Below are positions 1 through 11,579 of a DNA stretch of 64,000 nucleotides, piece after piece. Source of the stretch: Yponomeuta sedellus (taxonomy: Eukaryota > Arthropoda > Insecta > Lepidoptera > Yponomeutidae); NCBI GenBank assembly GCA_934045075.1, contig OW203729.1, forward strand, positions 9,895,704 through 9,959,703, given 5' to 3'. The notes beneath the pieces are model-generated. The model was not told where the DNA came from. It saw only the letters and a program-made list of their open reading frames with translations, and did not search any database. The stretch's first letter is position 1. Every line of letters starts with the position of its first letter. Both the position numbers and the translations under genes were made by a program.

Positions 1-253
1 CGAATGCAGAAAACTAGGTCCAAAAACGCTTCTAAAATTGATGCGTGGCTAAAAGAACAGAAGGTTGCTGATAATTGCTGCTATACAAACTCTTGAAAAA
101 TAAAACTTTTAGTAACTTTAAAATTAATGGATGAAACTCGAAACTTGATCAAGATCATAATCTCCGGACTCTCAAGATACGAAACTTCGGTGATATCAAG
201 CAAAGCGTTTTGATGCTGCTTTTTCGTCTTAAAGTTAACAAAGTGTGATTAAA

Positions 254-698
254 CTATACCTATATTCTTTTTAATGCACTAACCCGTGCTGTAGACAATT
301 TTAAAAACCTATTTTGAGGCTAAAAATTCCACCTATGCCGGGATTCGAACCCGCGACCTCGTGGAAGCGCTCTTCCAACTGAGCTAATGGGCGACTCACC
401 GGCATCAGTGAAATTTCGAACCTCTTTACAAAACGTAAACTAGGTACTCGGGGCTCCAAGTGATGCAAATTACTTCAGCCAGATGTCACTGTGCCTGTAC
501 GTAATACAGAGAGTATTGTAAAGAGGTTCGAGACACTGATGCCGGTGAGTCGCCCATTGGCTCAGTTAGAAGAGCGCTGGCACGGATAGCCAGAGATCGG
601 GGGTTCAAATCCCGGCATGGGTGGAATTTGTAGTCTCTAAATAGGTTTTTAAAATTGTCCTTAGCACGGGTTAATGCATTGAAAATTATAATAATCTT
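254..698. mobile_element. Head-to-head palindromic tRNA-like retroposon
   Basis: Two inverted arms: the left arm (about 272-420) is the reverse complement of the right arm (about 508-680). Each arm holds a tRNA-like body (minus at about 331-392, plus at 551-622) and the shared flank CACTGATGCCGGTGAGTCG. The outer ends read AATGCACTAACCCGTGCT. The left tRNA-like copy has lost part of its anticodon arm. The direct repeat TGTGATTAAA at 244-253 and 699-708 fits a 10-bp target-site duplication. Confidence 0.75.
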
Positions 699-708
699 TG
701 TGATTAAA

Positions 709-1210
709 TATTATTAAGCTTTTTACAGTATATTCATCTGCTTACATGTATAGAAGCTGATTAGTTATTTAAAACTATTTTGAGATGATGGAATATTATT
801 CATGTGATTATCCTATGATGGGTTTGATTTACTGCAGGGCAATATTTTTTTGTTCTGCGAAGTAGCATTATTTATGTTGGAGACCTTATTTTAAATTAAT
901 CCCTTTGTCGAAGACACAGATCATCTGTGGTCGAAGAGTAGTCAGTTCTTACAATGGGCCTTGATTGTAATGGCTGCATCCTCGTTGTCCTGGGCACATG
1001 AGAAACGATTATTGCGTATCTACACGGCCCGTCAGACATATCCTGTAGAGGAAGCGAAGCGCACCCGTAGTGAAAAACCGAAGATAGGTCTGTCGATATC
1101 GACGATGCTCATGGGATGTCCACGAGACTTCTAAATGAAAAACTTACTGCTTCCTACACTACAGACCAATGGTTGAAAACAGGACCAATCTATCATCACA
1201 TCACACTTCA
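709..1210. other. No recognised feature
   Basis: Unique, moderately AT-rich DNA between the palindromic retroposon and a Helitron-like element; no open frame with recognisable content. Confidence 0.5.
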
Positions 1211-1402
1211 CAGTAATATTATAAAGGCGAAAAGTGAGTGTGTATGTTTGTTACTTCTTCACGTCTAAACGGCTGGAGTGATTTTAATAAAATTTGGTAT
1301 GGAGTTAGCTGACACCCTGGATTAACACACATTTTACTGCAGGAAAATATCTTATTCCCATGGAAAAATCGATAAACTTCGGGTAACGCGGTGCACAGCT
1401 CG
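1211..1402 (+). mobile_element. Non-autonomous Helitron-like element, family 2
   Basis: Starts AGTAATATTATAAAGGCGAA, then TATGTTTGTTACTTCTTCAC and AACGGCTGGAGTGATTTTAA, ending GGGTAACGCGGTGCACAGCT. The same order occurs inverted at 32546-32703. This arrangement is widespread in Lepidoptera (family knowledge). Confidence 0.6.
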
Positions 1403-1543
1403 TCTGTCCTTAAACCTGACGATTGGTCTTACTTAACTAATTAAATGTAGAGTCGACAGCAGTTCAAGCTTTACATTTTTTGCTGCGCAGGCGCTATTAA
1501 CGTAACTGTTGGCGTAATTACGTAACGTAAATAGAGTTCATCG

Positions 1544-1650
1544 TTATAAACCCTTGTTGACCCCACTGCTGGGGCACGGGTCTCTTCCTGCATCGCAGGA
1601 AGGTTAGGCCATACTCCACCACGGGGGCCAAGTCCGGGTTGGTGGAGGAT
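1544..1650 (-). mobile_element. Tail fragment of the 5S-rRNA-derived SINE
   Basis: Only the last ~105 bases of the family remain (AACCCTTGTTGACCCCACTG, then CGCAGGAAGGTTAGGCC, CACGGGGGCCAAGTCCGG), followed by a GAGGAG-rich stretch. 5'-truncated retroposition is likely. Confidence 0.7.
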
Positions 1651-1941
1651 CGAGGAGGAGGAGGAGGTGAACGTAAATAGAGTGCACAACTGTAAAGGTT
1701 GATGTGCTGTCGACTGCACGGTTGAGTACCTAAATCATCCTGTGATTGGTTCACTCTGCGCGGAGCCGAAGTGATGTTTACGTTGATAGGACTATATTGC
1801 TTTGACAGCGTGAGTGGTGGACGAAAATAACTAGTCTATCGCGGAGACAAATTATCTTCACAGATGACTTGTTATCTAATCTCGCTTATTTACGCGGAAC
1901 AAGGGTACCAATAGCTACTATAAGTTGACATTTTCACTTTC

Positions 1942-1979
1942 AAAAACCTATTTAGAGGCTAAAAATTTCACCCATGCCA
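1942..1979 (-). mobile_element. 38-bp truncated tail of the tRNA-like retroposon
   Basis: Only the 3' tail of the family (minus orientation: GGCATGGGTGAAATTTTTAG followed by CCTCTAAATAGGTTTTT) is present, flanked by exact 12-bp direct repeats ATTTTCACTTTC at 1930-1941 and 1980-1991. This is the signature of a strongly 5'-truncated retroposition. Confidence 0.75.
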
Positions 1980-2124
1980 ATTTTCACTTTCGTTCATTAT
2001 GAAAAAAATATATATTAGGTACATGATATGTACAAAAACGTATTTAAACGGATTTTTACCATTATTAGATGATTTAAATTATATTTTCTTCCAATTGTGA
2101 TGTAAACGAAGACTAGTAAAAAGT

Positions 2125-2265
2125 ACCCGGAACCGGCGTGCGTGCATGCAACGACTAATGAATGTTAATAAAGTGAAGGTGATCTGTCAGGATCTGGTCT
2201 CTGCCTACCCTTCTGGGGTACAGGTATGAGGTTATGTTATGTTAGGTAGACTGGTATTTTTACTT
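2125..2265 (+). mobile_element. Retroposon 3' tail (family D)
   Basis: CGTGCGTGCATGCAACGACT, GTGATCTGTCAGGATCTGGT and CTTCTGGGGTACAGGTATGA match the first half of the copy at 58085. Confidence 0.45.
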
Positions 2266-2576
2266 TATTTTGTCGTGATGTCTTCAAACGGTACGTTTAC
2301 GCCGAGTCCTGGACACGCAACTACTCTCACAATACAAAAGCTGTCTCGAGAGGAAAGGGATCCCAGACTTCCTCGAATGTCTCTACGATATTCCATATTC
2401 AAATAATATCTCCCTTTACGCCGCTGGCTCTCGTCAGACAATAGAAATGCGGCGAAACTTTCGCATTTCCATCTGTGTACGGATGGTTCTGTATGCCGTA
2501 GGTACGTGTGGCATTCGTATTCGACAGATCTGACAGCGGATTCCCGACGCCGGAAAAACACTCGGGCAACAGGCAT

Positions 2577-4249
2577 ACCGATGGTGAATATGATTTTTTT
2601 GCAATTAGCTTTTTTACTTTCTTTAATACATTTTTATTTAGAAACAAGTGTTTATTTCGACTCCACCTTATACTTTAGTACAATAGCATCTAAACAGTAA
2701 GTCATAAGAAATACCTTATATTTTTATTACCGATAGCAATCTTTTATTTATGATACAATTTGTTAACTTTTTCAACATAAAAACATACGTCATTTCGTAG
2801 AGCCGAAACTGTGAAACCTGCTCATGGTTCCATGAAATATTACGCAATAACCGGTTTTCAATGCACAAAATAAAACTTTTATTTTTCTTACCCTTGTGAC
2901 GTAATTGTTTTGCTCATGGATAAAGGATTGTTTGAGTAATATTTTTCGCGGGTGGCGCACCTTTATATATGCATCAGTGTGCACGTTGCCAGGTAGGTAT
3001 TATCTGAATTATGCTTATGAACACTCGTGCTGGTTTGAAGATCCAAACTGAAACTCGAGCGAATCGAAATAGGTATAAGACATTTAAAATGTATTTATTT
3101 TAGTCGGTGTTGTCCTAGTTCGGAAAATAATAAAATCAGCACGCAAGATTAGCGTACGAAGACGATAGCTTAGCCTCTGACAAAACGAAGGAGATTATCC
3201 TTTTCACATATACAGTTTTTCGTGTTACCAAATTGTCTCTCACGAATTCTGACCCTAATTACTGGCATCCGTACTATGATGCCATAATTTAGTATCCCCT
3301 ATTATAGTCATGCTACATGATGCAACGATATAAACATAAGTGGTAAAATTTTCTTTGTTAAATCAAGTAATTGGTATGATCTTTTAACTTCTCATCTTTA
3401 GTCTTTTGGTCTAGGTCCTTAAAATTACAAAGAGTAAATTCATACCCTCTTGTACAATGGCATGCCAAGAATTACTTCGCTTTACGAGGCACAGCGAAAC
3501 CTCTCAATATGATGGTGTCATTTAGAAAATTTTGTGCACTTTCATTGGCACCTTTCTCTGAAGTCAGCCAACTCGTGACGTGCGGTCTCGTTGTGGTTAC
3601 ACGCTGATTCACCTGATGGTTTTGTTGCCACGACCTTGCCTCGAGGGAAATAAAAGAGTTTGAATTTAGAATTGCTGTTTAGTAACGTCCAACTTGCAGC
3701 GCGGTTCAATTTCTGCAATGTTGTTAATCTGCGAATTCTAGTTCATAGAGCAATGACCGAGATTGGACAGCAGGTTTCTCGACTCAAGCACGTCTGGGAA
3801 ATATACCAAGGCAACGACAAGATAGTCTTTTGTTTACCCAATTCCTTATGATGAATAACTAACATGATCTACCATACTGTGTGACGAGATGTTGTATGCC
3901 TACAAAGATAAGGCACGGGTGCAAACAAAAGCCGTGCTCACCACAAGATAGCAATGGTGTCTCTTTATTCTAACTGGAAAGTCGTAACAGTGAATTGTTC
4001 AGTGTATGTCACCAGCTTTTCTGGAGTTCGAATATAATACAATAATGAAGGGGGCGTGTAGTGCCGGGGCTTTCAAACGAAGCGATAGGTAATTATTACA
4101 TTTTATATTTGTCATAGCTGTGACTAACCATTATTAGGATTAAGGCCACATTCATAGCGCTCTCCCGGCTAGTGTATAGTGATGAGCACATCAATAAAGA
4201 TTCGCCATAGAGACAATTCTGTTACGTGCGCGTCTAGCATTCAATTTAC
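2577..4249. other. No recognised feature
   Basis: Short random-looking open frames only; no repeat family seen elsewhere in the window. Confidence 0.5.
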
Positions 4250-4560
4250 ATGAATTTATCGATGGTCCGGCGCGCGCGTCCAGCGGGCAGCGCGGGCGGC
4301 GCTTGCAGCGATCCAGCGAACCTGGGCTAGTCACTAATGTCCAGTCGCGCACCCAAGCGTCCAGTAGCCACACGTTCCGCTGCAAACTGTAATGCTTAAT
4401 TGCGTCCTCGCCTGTCGTAATTGCAGTGCAATATAACACTTTTACGAGTCTGCAGTCTAGTGTCGGGCGGCGATCGCGGCGACGCATGCCGATGGACATT
4501 GTCAATGCGAGTCTGACCGTGGCGTCCTGTGAGGTTGTCCAGTGAATAACCCATGTTCAA
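4250..4560. promoter_or_regulatory. CpG-rich island without recognisable gene
   Basis: Two GC-rich blocks (about 4255-4345 and 4440-4530) stand out from the AT-rich flanks. Open frames exist on both strands (104 codons on minus) but have no recognisable domain and skewed composition. Possible promoter/first exon of a gene not otherwise seen here. Low confidence. Confidence 0.15.
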
Positions 4561-4979
4561 GTGATTTCGCCTGGTCATTCCGTCAAACTATTGTTTCAAG
4601 TTTTGTGTAGAAGTTTTGCCGCTCTGTACCTGTATATACGTCTATAGTCAGAAGTGTCACAATGCGTCAGAGGTATCAGCTCAAACAAACAATGTATGTA
4701 TCTTTACAATTCACTTTCCGTAATAAACCTCTGGAGATATGTTTAAACTATGGCTTGTTTAACCTTACTACACTAAAGCAGACGAGGTATTCAATGACAA
4801 GTCTATTGACATGCGCGTGCACTCACGCGCTTGGTCGCTACCAAAACGTGAGGGTTTTTTTTTATATTTAATAGATGCAAACAAAACAATGGTTAGAAAG
4901 TATCTTTACAGGCGTCAGAAACGTTTTGTATTCGGGAAGTAGATACGTGCTGGTTATTCGAAACAATAACATTCCTTGA

Positions 4980-5170
4980 ACGTGCGGTAGCAGGCAGCAC
5001 ATCGATAAAATGGTAGACCCACAATCGAAAGGACCTGGATTCGATGCCGACGTGTTGCAATGACTTTGTTTCTGAAGTTACGCATATTTGGGAATATGTA
5101 GTATCAATGTGAAGAAAAGCATCGTGAGGAAACCTGTCTGTCTGATGTGTTCACATACGTCTTCAAATGT
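4980..5170 (+). mobile_element. Retroposon with ATCGTGAGGAAACCT tail (family C)
   Basis: A tRNA-like remnant (GGACCTGGATTCGATGCCGA) is followed by AAAGCATCGTGAGGAAACCT and TGATGTGTTCACATACG, the order seen in other copies at 8690 and 29048. Confidence 0.55.
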
Positions 5171-8100
5171 GGTGGCACCCATTTCGATTTAACCCATACT
5201 GTCCCTCTGAGACAAGTGCAGAGAGACGCATATAATTATGTTGGCTATGTATATACGATACTTTGTGATATTTAAGTTGATCTAATACGAAAGCTCTGCT
5301 AGCGTCGATAATTATTTTTCCAGCATAAATCATGTCGGTTCTAGGCAAGTATACCTTGACGCTAATATCAGAATTTAACAGTATTTGTTAAAGGAATCAC
5401 TTATCTACGCAAATATTAGTTTGCGGGTACGATTTTCATCTTATTTAATGAGGTGGCACTGTATTACACTTATGACATATGATTGTAAAGATAAAAGCTA
5501 TCTCAGATGTTCTAATTTTTCAATTGCTCATTGGTACCTAACTATCGCATTTTTTCCGACATACGTCTGTCGACGACGATTGTGTTGTGATAGAGTTTCC
5601 CGAATATTGCTGCCAAGTTTTACCATTATTGTTATTTTTCAGACTATTAAGAACATAATAAAAAATACAAATCAGTCCAGCCTCAATTGATGCGCTATCC
5701 GACTGCATTTGATTTTAATTTTAAATAAATATACATACCTGTAATTTAAATTTCCTGCTAATTAGCGTCATGGGAAGGAAAACAATCATATCCTTAACGT
5801 CACTACGTTAATACGGTTTTGAAAATGTGAATAAAGTTAATAAATATCCATAGCTATTTTTATAACTTACGCCTAAACCTTGTCTGTAAGTTCTAGAATT
5901 TTCAATTTTCAGCGGAAATCGAATAAACTCCCAAGATATACAAATATGATTTATACTCATTCTTTCTCTTTCAAACACCGGCATTTTGCAAAGACGTATT
6001 TTCAACGATCAGAACCCAACAGCGACTCATTTAAGAAAATCATTTAAGATATAACAATTTGTTGACTCTCGGAGTGCGTTCCTGTCCGGTTAGAACGAGT
6101 GGCATGTTTTTACAATATGCGCATTGTTATGCCGGATAACTCCTTGCACTCTTCAAACATTTAAGTTACCTACCGGCATTGTCCGCCTTCTGACAACTAC
6201 TGTACGTCTATACACGTTACGAGCCAGGGACGTACCTACGGGTTCAACGACACAAATAAGCCTCATGAATGAGTTTATATGGATGTGAAAAGTAAAACAG
6301 AGTAAAATGATAGAAACTCTCTGCTAAAAGGATAGGGGCAACTGATCCTAAACAACCTTATATGGCTAAGATCCCTAGTCCGCCTTTGAACTCTACGTAA
6401 ACTAGGTTTTCTTAGGCATATACCTCATTGGTTCAGAGTATTTTCCTGCTTTTAAGAAACGTTGTGGCACAAAGTATATATAAATATATCTCTCTCTCTG
6501 ACGAAAGGCCTTCCAGTGATCCGTGTATAGGTTGCTTATATAGTGGTAATGGGAATTTTACCATTGCCGTAAAACAAGTCAAAGACTTAGCTTTTCTCAC
6601 TTTCAGGGACAGGTCATTACACAAATGGACTGCTTGAGCCGACAAGGAGGAGCCATATAATTTGTTAGTGTAGGGTGGAGTTTTAAGGAGAAGGTTTTGG
6701 TATGTAATTGTGTATGATTGATCAATCATTGACGTATTGTTTTCTTATTTTCAGGTAAGTGAAAATTCTGCAGATCCTGATTGTAAGTCTACCAATCGCC
6801 TGTAATAAAATTGCTAGAGAACATTAGCAATCAAAATAGGTCACAGTCACAACAATTGAGCTCAAATGGAATATAGTCAAACGGACGGACATTTAATAAA
6901 GTGTCATACCTATTGAGGACGCTTTGGGAGTGCACGAAAGTTTATCCACCTACTTTGCGTATGAAGGTTAAAATATCTAGGTACCTACAATAAGTATTTG
7001 CAATTTTGGTCTCGCTGTCTTCGGTCACAGGAAGGATGTGGGATGAGGGAACGCAAAAGACGCACATTCAATACACTTTCATACAAAATGTACTGAAGTG
7101 ATGGGACGTAGACTAGATAGATAAGACATTTCCACACCCTCGACCCACGTCTTTCCTATGTGCCTCACGCCTTCTTCTTTCTTAAGAAACTCACAGAAGC
7201 TCGGTATTGCGAAGGTTGGTCGTCAACAATACATTAATTATTGTCCAGTACTTATCAAATAAAACAGGTCTTGAACGCTGACTACAACCGTCCATTCCCT
7301 GATGTTTCTAAGCCACTCCTCAATTTTTATCGAAACTGTTTCCCTTAGCGATTTTGATGTGTGAACTTTATTATTTTTTTTAACCAATAAATTATCGTTA
7401 GTTCCCCTAAAGTACATAGGTACCTTGGTAAGGTAATTATTTGCTACACAGATAAGAAAATACTTTATTCTTACTGCACGGAACAATGAACAATGAATTT
7501 TGATAAATTAACGAAGATAAAAAGGCAAGTTGTATAACAGTTCTAAAAACTCACGTTTCTACGATAGTAATTTACTATAGCTAGACTAGTTGTTACGTAA
7601 CTGACTAATCAATATTTTATTCAGTTTAAAAAAACGAGTAGGAACTAAAAAGCAAAACGTTGCTAAGACTTTTTGTTTTTGTCTGTTATTTTCTTACTGT
7701 ATCACGAGTTACAAAAACTATATAAATAAATTAACTACATAGAAAAATTCGGTAATAAATAAAAAATACTTCCACACAATACAATCGCATGTCCTGGTCC
7801 GAAACTAGGATACCCTATGGTATGGTAATCAGCCAAAAAATAAACTTTAAATAAACTGACTGCATTTTCGATAAAATAATGATGTGTTTAGATTTCCAAA
7901 ACGAAAGTGGCAGCTGTCGATCTTGAGTCAGCGCAAATTGTGCAATTGTATTAGTTCTCCTAGCGAAAAAAGGAAAGTTGATGGTAATATTGAAACTCAT
8001 CATTAAGCGGCAATGCCGCTGAAATTATTGTTAACATCAGACAGCTGAATTTGTTTATTCCATAATCGGAGCGGTAGCTGTAGCAAGCATTAAAGTGCAC

Positions 8101-8689
8101 AAACAAAGCAGACAAAAGAAAGATGAATAGCCCGTAATAAAAATAGGCAAACGAGTGGAGCGTCCATTGGAACCTGACCATTAATTATGTAAGAGAAGAC
8201 ACCCGAGCATCAGACACGATAATTAATTGAATATCCTGCTAGTCGGCTCTCACAGCCACTTGCGTCCACGCCAGGATGTTCAGCAATTTAGGAAGGATAT
8301 CATGTTTATTCAACGACGATTTATGGGCCCATTCACTAGTTATTGACACGCAATTATTTTACGTGCACTCGTGACTTGCAAAATAACAATACTCGATGTC
8401 AAAAGCTGTTGAAAAAGTCGGCTTTGTTAGAAAATGTAGAGCGGGTTTTGTAACATTGGTAAACGCAGTCTGACCTTGATTTTTTAAGTGCGTGTAGCGA
8501 GAGTTACATGAGTGGTGGTGCATTTAGGGTTGGTTGCAGTAAACAGTGTATCGATAGGTAGATAATAGTACAAAATATAGATAGTGTTTTATAATAATTA
8601 TCAGGAAGCGTGATGGAAGGGCTACTCAACAAGGAAGCTTTGAGCTTCCTCCTTAATTTTTTATGTAGCCTATGTACGTCCTATAACTG
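5171..8689. other. Intergenic, mostly featureless
   Basis: AT-rich. Apart from the SINE tail at 7745-7830, no repeat or coding signal was recognised; open frames of 60-100 codons have AT-driven composition and no motif. Confidence 0.5.
7745..7830 (-). mobile_element. Tail fragment of family A SINE
   Basis: The minus strand shows AGGGTATCCTAGTTTCGGAC and GCGATTGTATTGTGTGGAAG, the tail seen in the copies at 39488 and 17335. Confidence 0.5.
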
Positions 8690-8945
8690 CAGAGCACATG
8701 CCTTTTCTCAAAAGCGGAGCGGTAGAATACCGGCTTCTTAATCATTAGGTCTTAGGTTTGAATCCCGGCATGTACCAATGACTTTACTTTCTAACAATAA
8801 TAAGCAATACCACTCGCTAACCGTGAAGGAAAACATCGTGAGGAAACCTAAATGTCTGAGGTGTTCACCTACGCTTGAAATTGCCAATCCGCGGTGGGCA
8901 GGCGTGGTAATTAAGCCCGTATTTTCTCTCTCCTCTTTTCCTTAA
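8690..8945 (+). mobile_element. Retroposon family C, longest copy
   Basis: A tRNA-like head (AAGCGGAGCGGTAGAATACC ... GTTTGAATCCCGGC), then AAAACATCGTGAGGAAACCT, TCTGAGGTGTTCACCTACG and CCAATCCGCGGTGGGCAGGC. It is followed by an AT-rich stretch and a second retroposon tail. Confidence 0.65.
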
Positions 8946-9179
8946 ATAGCATATTGTTTTCTTTGTTGTTTGTTTACATGTAAAATGTATGTATTAGTAT
9001 ATTATACTTATATAATTATGTATGTTTGTATAATATATAAATTAATAATATTTTTTATATATATAATAATAATATTAATATGCTTACTTTATGTATTTTA
9101 TTAAATATATATGAATATTAGTTGTAAGTGAGTTTATGTACATATTCTTCCTGTATACTTCATGTACACCTACCTACCT

Positions 9180-9330
9180 ACTCTCTTCATCTTTCAGTTG
9201 TATCCATCCCAAGGTTGTCTGGAAGAGATTGCTTTTAGCGATTACGGCAATACTCAGATATGTAAGCCTTTTTATGTATTATGTTTTCTGGTGTGTACAA
9301 TAAAGGGTTCTAATCTAATAAAGTGTATAA
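9180..9330 (+). mobile_element. Non-LTR retrotransposon 3'-tail remnant
   Basis: GGTTGTCTGGAAGAGATTGC then TTTTAGCGATTACGGCAATA and TATGTTTTCTGGTGTGTACA with AATAAAG resemble the 3' end of lepidopteran LINEs. No reverse transcriptase is present. The 104-codon frame here is spurious. Confidence 0.5.
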
Positions 9331-10439
9331 ATCTCCGTAAAATGTCTATAGCAGGTGTACGTTTTAGCGTTCGTTCCATTATATGCATTGGCGAAGGGAG
9401 CGTGGGTGAACGTCGACGGTCGTTGCAGGAATGCGGAATAGAGTCGCGACTAGATTTTAGCCAATCATCAAGTTAAAGGCTCGTTCAATGACAGGTTTCT
9501 TGCAATATACCCTTAGCGCCAGCTCGGCTTATACCAGCGCTTAACTAGCTCAACTTAAGCTCTGTTTTCGAACTCCGCAATTACGCAGACTGTACCATTC
9601 TAGGCGTCTTGCATTAATTCAACCTCTTTGGTATGCAAAACTCATTTGGTGCCACTGTGTATGGTTTTTATGCATTCCAGTCTGTTACTTTACTATCTAC
9701 CTTTTGTCCATTCAGTCTATTTTGAAATCTTCCGTTGGTTTGAGTAACACTGTTGTGGTAACATTACCAAAATCCAGTTGAAAACAAGATATCAAGAATC
9801 CGTCTATAACATTAGTATCGACATTATTAGTTATGAAACTCATGCAAACAAAAATATTTATCAGATTCTGAAGGCTAATTGTAAAAGAAAAACTTGTGTT
9901 ACTTCTATCAAACCGAACAGTCGATAGCTAATCAAACCTATAAAAGTAGAATGTAAACATGCGTGTAAAGTTTGATGAGATTTCGAATTTCCTTTTGTGC
10001 CTTTCATGACAATGCATTAACAGAGCAAGAGTCACTGGTATCGTGCACGTTAAATTAGGGGACGGGCTTACCTCAGCGAGCCAATCATTTCGTTTCACAC
10101 ATGACATGAATTTAAGCAACTGGTGTAACAGGTTTCAGGTCTCACTTCCTCCGCAGTCAAGTGAAGCGTGAAAGGCTGGTAACTAACTTTATGTCAATGC
10201 AATGTAGGTACTCAAGCGGTTTGTGGCGGTGATTTAGTTGCAAGTTTTGTTAAAAAATGTTCCAAACCTTAATTTTGGAATCGTTTCTCCCCAAAAACTT
10301 AGTTTGGGGATAAGAAAATTGTGATTTGAATATCCGCAATTTCATTATTCGTTAAATCCTCAGACCACCTTCGTCATAAGTATATTATTTTTTACTAATT
10401 ACCAATTACTAATAATGTGACATTGTGCGTGTGAGATAC

Positions 10440-10590
10440 TCGACATAAGTGTGGGCTTCTAAAGGAGGGAGAGATGGGCGTAATCACCGTGCCCAACGCG
10501 GATTAGTGATTTCTAGTGCTGAGTTACGAAAACACCAAAGGAACCCAGGTTTCTTCACGAGGTTTTTTTTACAGTTACCGAATGGTACTG
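10440..10590 (-). mobile_element. Retroposon family C, diverged minus copy
   Basis: In reverse complement: CTCGTGAAGAAACCTGGGTT ... CTAATCCGCGTTGGGCACGG, matching the family C order with many changes. Confidence 0.4.
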
Positions 10591-11191
10591 CAACTACAAA
10601 TTCACAGATGATGAAGATGCGTAACTAAAATTAACGTATTTTTTTTTTCTTTTTTTAAAGTTTTTATTTACCATTTCAAAATAATGACAATAATAACTGA
10701 TGAATAGTAGAAAAAATCTGACTATGTACATTAAAATGTGCGTATTTATAATTAGGATAAGGAACTTATTGTAAAGGCCTCGTTGACTGATTCAAATAAA
10801 TAATGATAAATGTACAAAGTCTACTATATGCGGACATACCGATGTTTGAACATGTTAACTCTTGAATACGAGTCAAGGTTTCTGCCCACTGCACTACCAC
10901 TATTTTTGGAAGTATTTAGGATTTCGACAAGGGGTTTGTTTAGAGATAATATGCAAATTGCAAAAATCCATAAAGTAAAATTATAATTTTAAGTCATGCC
11001 TAGAGACCCTGATTTAAGCTAATACATTGACATAGACGTGTAATTTATTTCACGTTTATTACTTAAGGAAATCATAAGAATTAATGGTACCTATTTAATT
11101 TGAAAATTTAAACTGATTTTGCGTTGTTTCTACTTTTCTTGATTCGCCAACATAGGTTGTTCAAAATATGATGATTGGCCTTTTTGCATCT

Positions 11192-11262
11192 ACGTAATGA
11201 GATGATTTATAGAACGTCCAGTGGTATCCTCACTCACACTAGATGAGTGAAGGGAAGGAGAA
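11192..11262 (+). repeat. Dispersed repeat (CTACGTAATGAGATGATT family), partial
   Basis: TCTACGTAATGAGATGATTT then CGTCCAGTGGTATCCTCACT and GATGAGTGAAGGGA; truncated immediately before the Helitron-like element. Confidence 0.5.
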
Positions 11263-11268
11263 GAACCT

Positions 11269-11453
11269 CTCCTATAATATAAAAATGAATCGCTAAATGT
11301 GTTGGCTAGCGCAAATCTCGGGAGCAGCTAAACCGATTTCGCTAATTCTTTTTTTAGAATATTCCTTGAAGTACGAGGATGGTTTTTACGGAGAGAAAAT
11401 GTAAAAAATTAAAGAATCTGTTAGGCGGTACGAAGTTTGCTGGGTCAGCTAGT
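11269..11453 (+). mobile_element. Non-autonomous Helitron-like element
   Basis: It begins TCCTATAATATAAAAATGAA and ends GGGTCAGCTAGT followed by T, fitting the Helitron 3' CTAGT rule. The interior (CGATTTCGCTAATTC, GTACGAGGATGGTTTTTACG) recurs on the minus strand at 29814-29999. Followed by a short TA repeat. Confidence 0.6.
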
Positions 11454-11474
11454 TATATATATATATATATATTT
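11454..11474. repeat. (TA)n microsatellite
   Basis: Pure TA repeat starting at the Helitron-like 3' end; possibly grown from the AT target site. Confidence 0.85.
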
Positions 11475-11579
11475 ATTCAACTCATCAAATGCGGTCTCAC
11501 TGTAGTCGACTGCCAAGCGAGAAGGAAAATAGTTAATACGCTAAAGTTCTGTAGGCCAGAAAGAGACGCTACACTCTAA

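Noticed and set aside
4191..4505. 104-codon minus-strand frame
   Set aside because: Arg/Cys-rich translation of a CpG-rich island, without a recognisable domain or splice context.
10255..10312. Two short hairpins (TTCCAAACC...TTTTGGAA and CCCCAAAAAC...TTTGGGG)
   Set aside because: Stems are only about 7-8 bp and such pairs are expected by chance in AT-rich DNA.
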